Part shown: piece by piece, positions 22,571 through 33,132 of the stretch
Layout of the letters: the number at the start of each line of letters is the position of its first letter
Numbering within the stretch: the first letter of the stretch is position 1
NCBI GenBank assembly: GCA_028554755.1
Contig: JAPTOF010000009.1
Coordinates: 3,142,501-3,206,500, forward strand
Origin: Cordia subcordata
Lineage: Eukaryota; Streptophyta; Magnoliopsida; Boraginales; Cordiaceae
DNA: 64,000 nucleotides
Reading direction: 5' to 3'
Notes under the pieces: generated by a model
What the model saw: only the letters and a program-made list of their open reading frames with translations
What the model was told of the DNA's origin: nothing
The model's database searches: none
Made by a program: the position numbers and the translations under genes

Positions 22571-23411
22571 TCAAGTGATTCGCTGATGTGTGCCCAAGTA
22601 CGAGTTCAAGACCGTGTTAAGTATGTCTCATGATAAGGGGTGTGGAGGTCATTTTAGCAAAAAGAAGACAGCCACAAAGGTCTTACAATGTGGATTCTTT
22701 CAGCCCACTCTCTCTAGGGATGCCCATGAATATTGCAAAAAATGTCATAGATGTCAATAATCTAGGTCCATCTCTAGGAGAAACATGATTCCGTTATCCT
22801 CTATTCCTCCATATGAGTTATTTGATGTTTGGGGTATAGATTTTATACGTCCATTTCCATCTTCCTTTGGGTACCAATACGTTTTAGTGGCCATTGACTA
22901 CGTGCCCAAATGGGTAGAAGCTATTCCTACATATACTAATAACCATAGGGTAGTGGTGACATTCGTTAAGGAGAATATTTTCTCTAGATTTGGAGTCCTT
23001 AGGGTCTTGATTATTGATGAGGGTTTGCATTTTTACCGTTGGACTTTACAGGCCTTGTTGAGGAGATATTCAGTTACCCAAAAGGCTACTACTCCTTACT
23101 ATCCGCAAAATAGTGGACAAGTGGAGGTGTCCAATAGGGAGATCAAGCACATTTTAAAGAAAACGATTAGGCCCGATAGGAGAGATTGGTCTACTAGATT
23201 GAATGGTGCCTTGTACGCCTAGCGTATCGCTTTTAAAACTCTTATTGGTATGTCTCCGTATAGATTGGTTTATAAGAAAGCTTGTCATTTGCCAGTAGAA
23301 CTTGAGCACAAGGCTTATTCGGCCATCAAGGCCTTAAACTTCGATTTGACAAGAGCGAGTGAGAGGAGGAAGCTTGATTTAGTGGAATTGGAAGAGCTTA
23401 GATATGAGGCG
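22571..23411 (+). pseudogene. pol: ATH-P integrase, N-terminal and catalytic part
   Basis: This inserts element DNA into the genome. The zinc-binding part reads GCGGHFSKKKTATKVLQ and EYCKKCHRCQ, then a stop. The catalytic core keeps all three acidic residues: Asp 22839-22841, Asp 23016-23018 and Glu 23124-23126, the last pair 35 residues apart. A TAG replaces the Trp codon of the YAWR motif at 23220-23222. It is interrupted by a solo LTR at 23412. Confidence 0.87.
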
Positions 23412-25307
23412 TGCTGCGTTTCTCGAGTTCAAGCTCTAAAAACCTGTAAGTGCACGGATCGGCGTAGCAAAGTGTATGCAAGTGCGCGGTCGATTCCACA
23501 AGGAGGCTATGTTGGGAGATAGATTCTATGTGTGTGCTCTAGAGTGTGCCTAAAAAGAAACCTAAAAAATCTATTTTTGGGATTTTGGATTTTTGATGGT
23601 CGGGAGCTCTAACTAAAACGAATTAAACTAAACTATGGGAATGGAAAGTGGGAAACAAGTTAATCTAGAAGGATTAACAAATGGAAAGGGGTTAGGGTGA
23701 CATCAACTTATGAATGGGCGATTCTATACTTGAATGCTATGGGATAAAAGAATGATGGCTTACTTCCTTAATTGCTCTTAACTAGGTTGCCAAATTAATG
23801 TCTTAATTTCCCCCCAGGACTCGGTTCGGGTCCGTCCCTCGGTGGCACCTTCTAGAGCTACGGCGTGGTCTTTATGACCTAGGGCCTTAAGAGTGACCAA
23901 TTAGCTTCCTAGGTGACTTAGAATGAACCTACCCTAGCATCTAAATCATTGGCTGGATTTAAAGCCAAGACCTAGTGTCGCTAAGGTTGACTAAACCTAT
24001 CTTGAAACCTATTGGCTGGACTTAAAGCCAAAGGAGACTCAGCCTAGGCTAGCCCTAGGTTGCTTACAGTCATTCTAAGGTCACTACAGTGAGATTTGAC
24101 TTGATAGCACATTCATACATGTTCTTGGGGAAGGTGTTTGTGAATAAAAGGATCTATTCAACTATCAAATATCGTCATGCTTAGATTACACCATTAGAAG
24201 CAATTAACAACCAACATGTACACGTTATTGAAGTCATATTCACTACTAGGCATGCAAATATACACATAGACATGAATATAAGCATTACCCACTTCATAGC
24301 ATCCACATATAAACACATAGACATGATTATAGTATGGATTAGATGTGTTTATTAATAAATAGACTTCAATTTATACACATGCTACTCGTTTAGGCATTTG
24401 ATCAAACAATTAGACATGAATGAGAAAATAACCATTTGAACAAGAAAATCAAGCATGTATATATTCAGCCATTTAATCCCATATCATAAGAGTATGTAGC
24501 TAACCCATTACATAAGTTAAATCACCCTATACAAATCTATTCAATCATAATAAGAGATATATGATAGAATGAAAGAGAGTTTATGAAGCTTCCCTTTCAT
24601 CCTAACTAATCTTGTACAAAACTCTTGAGCAACTTGAATCCAAATGTTGAAACCCTCTAAATTCTCTTGATTCAAGGTGATGAAATGTGTGAGAGAGTAT
24701 GTGTGATGCGGGTAAAGACTAGGGTTTAGTGTGTGTGTGCGTGTGATGAGTATGTAAAGATCCTCCCTAGAATTGCCAAAAAAGATTCCCTCTTTTAGTC
24801 TGAAAATTGGGCTTTTACATCAGTTTTTCACAAACTGCTAATCGGTCGATCGGCTTCTCCTCTTAGTTTGATCGACTTTTTTGGTGGTGCTCTCTGGACT
24901 GGCCAATCGACCTAGCTAGTCGATCAGCTCTGGAGAGGTGGTCGTCCGGCTATTTTAAGCACCTCTCTAGAGTGGCCGATCGATCGGCTCATTCTTCTAG
25001 GTCGTCTGGCTATTTTCTTCCTCCATTCTTTGTCTTTCCGATCTCTGATCTTCTCTTTTTGACCCGTACATCTCCCATCTTCATCACCTATCATCGTTCA
25101 ATCTTGATCTTAACCCAAAGTTAACCTAAATCATTGAAAACAAGCAATTAATGTATCAATTTGTCTCTTAATCTCAATACGTACATATGTTTACGCTTAA
25201 GCCTATTCTTATCAAAAGCATTACACTAACGCATCTTTTTGAGCACGTAAGACCTCTTAAACATAATCAAATAATAATGCAAACACAAACAAAAACACAA
25301 CACATCA
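23412..25307 (-). repeat. Solo LTR of Athila (ATH-M type), perfect TSD
   Basis: The 1896-bp LTR starts TGCTGCG and ends CACATCA, flanked by AGGCG at 23407-23411 and 25308-25312. It is of the same type as the ATH-M LTR (54787-56655) and the + strand solo LTR at 37135. Two leader hairpins lie at 23949-23968 and 24012-24031. Repeated cgatcggct motifs lie at about 24840-25010, upstream of the presumed promoter near 24800. Confidence 0.92.
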
Positions 25308-25582
25308 AGGCGTATGAGAATGCCAAGCTTTATAAGGACAATATTCTTAAGAAATCACACTCTCCTTCCAATAAAGTTTGGCTATTTAACTTACATTTGA
25401 AGCTCTTTCTAGGTAAACTCAAGACACGATGGAACGGTCAATATGAGGTATTGGTTGGCTACCCTTCTAGAGTAGTCTAGATCAAGGATTTAAAGGATGG
25501 TCGAGAGTTGACGGTGAACAAGCAGTGCCTGAAGCATGCATATGATATGAGCATGGCTCGTGCAGACACTATAGCGCTTTAG
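25308..25582 (+). pseudogene. pol: ATH-P integrase C-terminal part
   Basis: It continues the integrase after the solo LTR with AKLYKD, SPSNKVWLFN, KLKTRWNGQYEVL and KQCLKHAYDMSMA, ending at TAG 25580-25582. The match to ATH-M (about 58080-58370) is direct. A CAG-to-TAG type stop lies near 25476. Confidence 0.85.
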
Positions 25583-27004
25583 GACCCTATCTATGGAGGA
25601 TGATAAAGAGTTGGTGATCGCCTAGCTGACGGAATAGTGGTTAGGCTACTAGGAAGCAACCTAGGTTAAAATTTTACAATTTTACACTTCTTGTTTTCTT
25701 TTCCTTTCATTTGTTTCTTTTTTTCTCTTTAACCCATACCAAAGTATTGAATCCCGATCCTTTGTCCCGTGGGATAAACCATTGCTTTTTATTGCATATG
25801 CCAATGCAAGCTTGTATAGGCAGTGCTATTAACCTTGTTTCCTTTGTAAGTTTTTGTGGATTATGAGTCACAGGGTTAGTAGTTTGGTGATTTGTCATTG
25901 GCACGGAAAGCCTTCAATGCAATGCAAGGTTGTACCTATCCTTTCTCCACTTGTTCTCTATTTCTCTACCCGTCCCTACCACCCTTATTTGCTTTGTGTG
26001 GATTATTTGCTTGTTTTGTGGTTTTATTTTATTTGCTTGAGGACAAGCAAAGTTTAGGTTTAGGGTGTAGGAGTTTGGTCTTATTGTTTTATGTTTTCTT
26101 AGGGTAGAATGCATTATGTTCTTAAAATGGTGAAAACTTTTCAAATTTTGATGCATGTAGAGTTCTTTATTCCTTGGTTGATTGTTGTGTTGGCTATTAT
26201 GATTGACTCAATTGATTGGTAAAATTGAGTTACACTGTAGAGAGTGAATAGAGTGGATTGAAAAATCGGGTCTTAGAGTGGTTGCCCTTGAAAGTTGTAG
26301 GGAATGAGTACCTTTAAGAATACCCCTTATAGCCACCCTATGGCTTGGTAGGAAAGAGTATTGAAATAGGGTTGTTGATGTGAGTGCCCCTTTCTTGATT
26401 GATTCTTTTTGATGTGCTTAAACCTTTCTTTTCCTTTTTCTTTTTTGTTACGAAATGTAAAAATGTAAAATGATCCAAGAAAAATGAAAAAAGGCAAGAA
26501 AGGTGCAAAAACAACAAAAAGTTGAAAAACAATTATTGAGAAAAAAATTGAAAAAGAGAAAAAGCTAAAAGTACCAAAAGGCTTTGTGAATAAGTGCATA
26601 AGTGACACTATATCAACTTAGCACAAGCTATCGTCATTGTAGATATGTGAATAAGGCTTTTATAACCCATTGCTTTTGTATATTCTCTTCTCTTGTATTG
26701 TTTTTTAGGCAGTACGCATGTTAGGGAGGCTACATTAGTCAAAGGGCCACGAAATATCAACATCTTGTGTGCATGAGTTGGAATCCTAGACATGTGGTGG
26801 TTTGGCTAATTGAGAAGTTTCCAAGAGATACGAGGCCCTTCATCAATAGAGGGAGGATCCAAAGAGGCATGGGAATCTCTCCACAATAGGAATGTCCCCT
26901 TCACACTTCTTAGACTAACCTTGATGGTGAGTCAATCCCTTGGAAAACCCTTTGCATCGGCTTTAGAAATAAACTTAAAATTAGGCTTGCTAAGGGACAA
27001 GCAA
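25583..27004 (+). other. ATH-P 3' noncoding region (no env-like ORF)
   Basis: It begins with the hairpin at 25648-25665 (ACTAGG ... CCTAGG). At 26032-26051 is TTTGCTTG AGGA CAAGCAAA followed by agtttaggtttagggtg, an internal copy of the hairpin-purine unit that precedes the LTR. The rest matches the same region of the NA elements and ATH-M in reverse. Some Athila elements carry an envelope-like ORF here; none can be read in this copy. Confidence 0.75.
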
Positions 27005-27023
27005 GGAGAAGGTTTGGGGCTGT
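26987..27023 (+). promoter_or_regulatory. ATH-P polypurine tract and hairpin
   Basis: The hairpin ttgctaagggacaagcaa (26987-27004) is followed by ggagaaggtttggggctgt and then the LTR. The hairpin and purine run are in the same order as in the other elements. Confidence 0.75.
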
Positions 27024-28591
27024 TGATTTGTTGTGTTTTTGTATGTATTAGCATTGCTAATTGCTTATATCCAAGAGGTGTTTTGAGCTTTCATAGATGC
27101 ATTAATGTAGTACTTATGCTAGAGATAGGCTTGAGCAAAGTAATTGTACATAGTTGAGTTTAAGAGGTAAATACTACACTAATTGCTTGTTTTTAATGAC
27201 TTAAGTTGTTGCTGAGCTTACATGTTGAAGGGTGAACAAGATCAAAGCTGTACAGGTCCTAGGAAAGAAGTCGGAGGCAAAGAATACAAAGAATGAAGAC
27301 CTTAAGATGAACCAACTAACCTACAAGAGTAGCTAGATGAGCTGGTAATTCCAAGGAAGAAAAGCCTATACCAGCTGGTAATTCTAGAGTACTCCAAATT
27401 TAAGCTGACTGACACCTTTTTTTAACTGGCCAGCTAATAGTGACACTAAAGGCTATAAATAGGGCCCATTGTTATCATTTTTTATCGATCTATCATTACC
27501 ACTTCACATAGCCATCACACACCCACAAAACCCTACCTTCACCCACCTCCAATACATACACTAACACATACATCCACCTGGATCTAAGCTTATATTGAAA
27601 GATGACAACATTAGTTGGTGAGGATTTACTTAAATTTTGTATAAGGATAGCTAGGATGGAAAGGAAGTTTCATAATCTCTCTTTCATCCTATTTTCATTT
27701 ATGTTTGAGTGGATTCAATTAGGGTGATTTAGCTTGTGTAATGGTTCGATTTTATATTCCATGTTATGAGATTTTCATGGCTTATATAAATACATACTTT
27801 GTTCTTCATGTTAATGGCTTTTACTCAATGCATGTCTATATGTTCAATTAACTGCCTAGATGAGTAGTATGTGTACAAATTAGAGTTTATTTGCTATAAG
27901 ACACTCTAATCCATCTAATATGCATGTCTATGTGTTTATTTATGGATTGTATGAAGTAAGTTTGCTATATTCATGTCTGTGTGAGTATAAGCATATTTAT
28001 GGTGAATACAACTCCAATATTGCTTACCTGTTGGCACCCACTTGCTTATAATGGTGTAAATCAAACATGGTAATGTTTTGATAGTGAATAGGTCGACATA
28101 TTCACAACACTTTGCCTTAAAACATGTAGGATTGCACTTATTAGACATCAATTTGCTATAGTGTCCCTAGAATGGCGGTGTACAAATTAAGACTAGGATA
28201 CTAGCTAGCAACCTAGTATTAAAGCATCACATAGATAAGCCAATTCCCTTAATCCCATAGCATACAAGTTGAGAATCACCCATTAGCTAGTGTAAGTCAT
28301 CCTATCACCTTTCCACTATTTAATCCCCTAAATTAGCTTAGTTCCCACTTCTCCTGTCCTATTTTCATAGTGTTTGTCCTTTTATCTTTCCCTTAGCTCC
28401 CAAAAATCCAAATATACAAAAATATGCCTAGTCTAGATTTCCTTTTAGGCATCTTCTATAGCACATACGCATAGGATTCCATCCATACATTAGTCTCCCT
28501 ATGGTTCGACACCTGTACTTACACACACTATATTACATCGATCCGTGTATTTACATGTCTTTTAGGGCTTATGCACTAGACACATAATTCA
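27024..28591 (+). repeat. ATH-P 3' LTR, internally deleted
   Basis: It starts TGATTTGTTGTG and ends near GCACTAGACACATAATTCA, matching the ends of the + strand solo LTR at 37135-39027. It is about 0.3 kb shorter. The block that holds the leader hairpins is missing around 28180-28200. TATA box at 27454-27461 with accagctggt palindromes upstream. The 5' partner lies outside the window. Confidence 0.8.
27454..27461 (+). promoter_or_regulatory. TATA box of the ATH-P LTR
   Basis: The sequence ggcTATAAATAggg lies about 20-120 bases after a cluster of ccagctgg-type palindromes. Confidence 0.65.
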
Positions 28592-29326
28592 CGAATGACA
28601 TGCCTTAGATATGTTCGCACTTGCACTTTAATGGTTTACCTGCTATTGTGATGGACGATCGATGGTGATTAATTAATGGCTAGCCTAGATGGAGTCTCCT
28701 TTGGCTTTAAACCTAGACAATAGGTTTCAGGTTAAGTTAGTCAACGTTAGATGTGCATGGTCTTGGCTTTAAACGCAACCAACAGTTTAGAAGCTAGGGG
28801 TAGATCGATCTAAGTCACCTAAAATCCTAACTAGCTACCCGTAAAACCCTAAGTTATAAAGACCATAGGCCATAACTCTAGGAGTCGATGCCTAGGAATG
28901 GGCTTGTACTGAGGCTTAGAGAATAATAAGGCGGTAACTTAGATGTTTAGACAAGAGCAACTGAGTATAATCCATCAAGCAGCCCTAACAAGAATGTAAT
29001 AAACACTCATAAACAAGGTGTAGTCACCCTAGTCCCATCTCTGACGTTTGACTCCTCTTAGATTTCTTGATTCCCCCATTTTCCACACACCACCTTTTAT
29101 TTTCTTGCCATTAATTAAGGTTTACCTTTCCCGTACTCCCTTTAAACCACAAACCCCTAAAAACAATGTCAGTTAGGTCTCGACACGTACCTCTTTATGA
29201 CACATAGCTTAGGATTCCACACATGTTTAGCCTTCCTATGGATTTGACACCCATACTCACACACATTACACTATAATTGACCCGTGCATTAGCAGGCTAT
29301 TTTAGGTCTTATGCACCAAATAGCAT
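28592..29326 (+). repeat. Remnant of an NA-type LTR in + orientation
   Basis: It is homologous to the reverse complement of the leader half of the NA LTRs, beginning in mid-LTR and ending ggctattttagg...aaatagcatca, the normal LTR end. Two weakened hairpins lie at 28701-28720 and 28763-28782. It directly adjoins the ATH-P 3' LTR, so ATH-P probably inserted into this older LTR (inference; the other half would be left of the window). Confidence 0.7.
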
Positions 29327-30307
29327 CAGTGATGATTCAATCTATTTGTGGCTTTGATTACTTTATTAAGGACTGTAGCCAATTAGCATTATTATCTTAC
29401 AATTGCAGGTGGACTCAACCCCAAATCGTCAACTCTTAGTTGCATAGAATTCTTCAACCAATTGTAGTTTTTGGGCTTAATTAACTAAGTATTCTCACTG
29501 ATCCTCACCAACTAACCTTATTATCCTCTAGGACTCAATATGGATCTATCCCTAAAAATTGACTCTTAGAGTATAGTAGGGTCCTCATTGCCTAGGGTTT
29601 TTGGGCTTAGTTAATTAGGTCCCAATTGACGTTGATTAGATATAATCCAAATGTCTAAACTATTAGCTCGATTTAAAGCTAAGACCAAGTCCATTTAGGG
29701 TGGATTAAACTAGTCAAAAGTCGATTAGTTGGATTTAAAACTAAAGGAAACACAAGCTAGCTTAAACCTAGATTAAGAACCACTAATCAAGCATCACAAT
29801 AACAAGATATAGCATTAAGAACAAATGAACACATGCATCTTTACTTAGGCATTTTAACAAACATATAAAAATGCTTGCATTAAAAGCCCTTGAACATGTA
29901 AATCTAAGCAAGTATTCCAAGCCATATACGTACACAAATCATTTATTCCTAACCCTAGCCTAATATGCAACAACAATCAACCTAGATCTAACTCAATTGC
30001 AAAGCATGTTTACAAGAATAAGAAAAGAAAAAAGGAACTCCCTTTTAAACCCTTGCTCAAATCCAAAGTAAATCTCTTCAATCCCTTGTTAAAAGCTTCA
30101 ATCCTTGCTCGGCTTGGAGTTTAAATGGTGTAGAGAGGTGTGGGAGATGACGAAAAAATAGTTAGGCTTATGGGATTTGGAGCGAATTAGGTTCCTTCTC
30201 TCAAAATGAGTTAGAAAACGCCTAATTATAGTTGTTTAGTGCATAAGGTCAGCTGATAGGTTGGTCACCTGACCAAAGGCTTAATAAGACTAACCCAAAA
30301 TGAAAGT
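29327..30307 (-). repeat. Diverged LTR remnant (type C), probably part of the NA-4 3' LTR
   Basis: It has the block order of the other LTRs in minus orientation. It contains two hairpins, 29663-29682 and 29725-29744, the second with a stem changed on both sides (TTAGTT with AACTAA). It ends where NA-3 begins. I infer that NA-3 and the solo LTR at 37135 both inserted into this LTR and that it resumes after them up to 39172. Confidence 0.5.
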
Positions 30308-32025
30308 CGATATGCTATTTCAACCACAAGCCTAAATAGCCTGAAAGCACACGGGTCATGTGTAGTACGGTGTTTGTGTGTACGGGGTTAAATCTACGGG
30401 GAGGCTTAACGTGAGTGGTGTCCTAAGCTATGTGCATCCTAAAGAGCTATATGTTGGGATCCTAAACACTATGTTTTTCGGTTTTTAGATTTAATGGAGC
30501 TTGGAAAGTAAATGTACCCTAAGTGCAAGAGAAAAAAAGGGCATATATGTGAGTGATGAAGGAATCAAGCGATCTAAGAGAGTCAAACACGTAGAAACAG
30601 GGACTAGGGTGATTACGTCTTGCCTATGGATGACTACTACATCTATCTAGGGATGCCTGATGGATTATACTAATGTGCTCTCGTTTAGAACTCTAATTAA
30701 CCTCCTAATGAAACCCCGAGGACTTGGTGTAGGGCCGTCTCTAGGCACGTCTACCCAGAGCTGCGGGGTAGTCCTAATGTCCTAGGCATTAGGGCTAGCT
30801 AATCAAGGTACTAGGTGACTGGAATCGATCTAACCTTAGCGTCTAAATGGTTGGTTAGATTTAAAGCCAAGACCTAGTCGGTCTAAGGTCTTCTAACCTA
30901 CCCTGAAACCCGTTAGCTGGATTTAAAGCTAATGGAGACTCGACCTAGGCTATTCATAAGATGTGTACCATTGATCATCATCACAATAGCAAAAATTATC
31001 AATTAAGCACAAAGCATACACATCTCAGGCATGGCATCCAATTTAAGCAATAGCACCTGACATGTATGCAATAAAAGCTATTTATGCTATTAAGTATACA
31101 AACATACATATAAAAATGTATACAAGCCTACCTACTTCATGTAATAATCACACAAACACATCGACATGCTGACATAATGATTTAGAGATGATTAATTGCA
31201 CAATAGACTTCAATATATATGCAACTTCATTGAGGCATTTCTACAAACACATAGACATAGTGTAAAATTTCCATAGAAACCCTAAAAACAAGTATATGTA
31301 TATAAATCCATCAAGTTCCCATTAACAAAAAGTAGTATTCAATCCATAAATCCAAGATATAATCATCCTACATAGCTTTAATCATATATAATTAGACTTA
31401 GAATAAAAGAGAGATGCCCTTCTATTCATAGCCAAGCATTACAATCTATGAGCTATGCCCAAATCCTTATTTCTGATCCTCTTAGAGGCATGATTCCAAA
31501 GTTTTTTTTGGTGTTTAGAAGTGTTTCTGTGAGGTGGGTGAGACTTAGGGTTTTGTGTGTGAGAAGTAGGTGTAAATGGACGATAAAATTTGATCCAATA
31601 TGTTCTCCACATATGGCCCTATTTATAGCTGTCAGTGGTACTACCAGTGACCTTACTAGTCAGTCGGTACGTTTGACCGGTACAGTTATTCTTATTTGGA
31701 TCTACTAGCTAACTTGTCGACCAGTTCTTTCAAATTGCTTCAAAGCTCTATCCTTTTCGGTTTCGGCCTTTACCCCACAACCTGTACACCTTCTATCTTC
31801 ATCATATGTCATCATGCAAGCTCCGGTTTCACCCTAAAACTCACCAATGGCATAAAATTAAGCTTTTAGTATAGTATTTAACCTTGAAACTAACTATATA
31901 CACTTACATTTTTATATGCACAAATATAGTATAAACACAATACTAAAGCTATCTAATAAGCCCAAAAACACCTTTACATAGATATAGAAATACAATGCAA
32001 ATACACACACAAAACCAACATATTA
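30308..32025 (-). repeat. NA-3 3' LTR
   Basis: It starts cgatatgctattt (TG mutated to CG) and ends caacatatta, changed from caacacatca. Hairpins lie at 30851-30870 and 30913-30932, with TATAAATA on the minus strand at 31627-31620. Accgg-type motifs lie at 31635-31690. Confidence 0.85.
31620..31627 (-). promoter_or_regulatory. TATA box of the NA-3 3' LTR
   Basis: The minus strand reads gcTATAAATAggg, with accggtc-type motifs on its upstream side. Confidence 0.55.
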
Positions 32026-32062
32026 ACACCCCTAAACATTCTTCTTGCTTGTCCCTAAGCAA
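32026..32062 (-). promoter_or_regulatory. NA-3 polypurine tract and hairpin
   Basis: The + strand reads acacccctaaacattcttc and then ttgcttgtccctaagcaa (32045-32062). This is a purine tract on the minus strand preceded by the conserved stem-loop. Confidence 0.65.
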
Positions 32063-33132
32063 GCCCAAACCTAAGTCTATCTCAAAGTTGGTAAAGAGGG
32101 TTGCCTAAAGGATTGATTTGCTATCAAGGTGAATCTAAGGAGTATGATAAGGTTGTTCCTTTCATAGAGGGATCTTCAAGCCATTTTTGATCCTTCTCTT
32201 ATTCAAAAGGGGTCTCGTACCTCTAGAAAGTTCCCTAGTAGCTAAACCACCACAAGTTTGGGATTTTTACACTTGCACATGGAATGTTGATACTTGGTGC
32301 TCCCAACTATCATGGCCCCCCCAACATGTACAAAGCCTCAAAGACAAGGAAAAAGAAGAATATATAAACACAATAGCTCATAAATGATGCAAGAGCTTTA
32401 TCCATAAAACAACAAAGAACTAAAGAAGTAATTTGTGCTAAGTAGACATTATGTCACTTAAGCACTTATTTAGTGAACTTCACTATTTCATATTTTTGTT
32501 GCCTTTTGGCTTTTTCACTCTTTTTTTTGGCTTTTTCAAGCTTTTTGCCTTTTTTCCATTTTTTTGAATTTTTTACATTTTGCATTTCATAACGAAAAAA
32601 GAAATGAAAAAGAAAGGCTAAGGCACATCAAAAAGAACCAATCAAGGAAAGGGCAAGTAAAGAAAGGATAGATACAACCTTGTGTTCGTCTGAAGCTCTC
32701 CGATGCCAATGATTAATAATTCAGCTACTAACCCTATTTTTTGAAAACTAAAAATACTCATAGCACATGATTAGTAGCATTTCCATGTGAGCTTACATTG
32801 GCATCATCTAATGATAGACAAGGTGTATAAAAAGGGAAATGATAAAGAGGGTCAATACTTGGAAGGGTGAAAAAGAAAACATGCGAGAAGAAAAATGGAA
32901 ATCAAGGAAAGTAAATGAGAAGACAAGTATAATAAGCAAAAATAAGGAAAATGAAAACAAGAAAAGTATATACATGTCTAGGGTGTCTCCTAATAGTGTT
33001 GAATTTAACACCTTCAGCCAAGCATTAGTGTTAGAGCAATACCTGTTTAAAATTGAGAGGCACAAATTACTGGATATTCAACAAAGCACAAATAGTAGAA
33101 GGAAAAGGGTCATGGAATAAATGATGGGGCTA
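32063..33132 (-). other. NA-3 3' noncoding internal region
   Basis: It is homologous to the corresponding region of NA-1 and NA-2 but shorter. The post-pol hairpin is at 32977-32994, with T-rich low-complexity DNA at about 32500-32585. No gene is seen. Confidence 0.65.

Larger units (their letters stand above)
5679..28591 (+). mobile_element. ATH-P: Athila-type Ty3/gypsy element, interrupted by nested insertions
   Basis: The element is reassembled from 5679-5693, 9572-11721, 20902-23411 and 25308-28591; everything between is inserted DNA. Order is gag, protease, RT, RNase H, integrase, about 1.4 kb of noncoding DNA, polypurine tract and 3' LTR. Its 5' LTR and gag start lie beyond the left edge. 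RT, RNase H and integrase match ATH-M block by block. The protein motifs (VCIDYRKLNS, FIDDFSVF, GQVEV) and the tRNA-Asp priming seen in its pol-less relatives point to the Athila lineage. It has many stops and frameshifts and is dead. Confidence 0.85.

Noticed and set aside
31448..31708. 86-codon + strand frame in the NA-3 LTR
   Set aside because: It runs against the element's transcription through the promoter region and is not kept in the partner LTR at 35231-36951.
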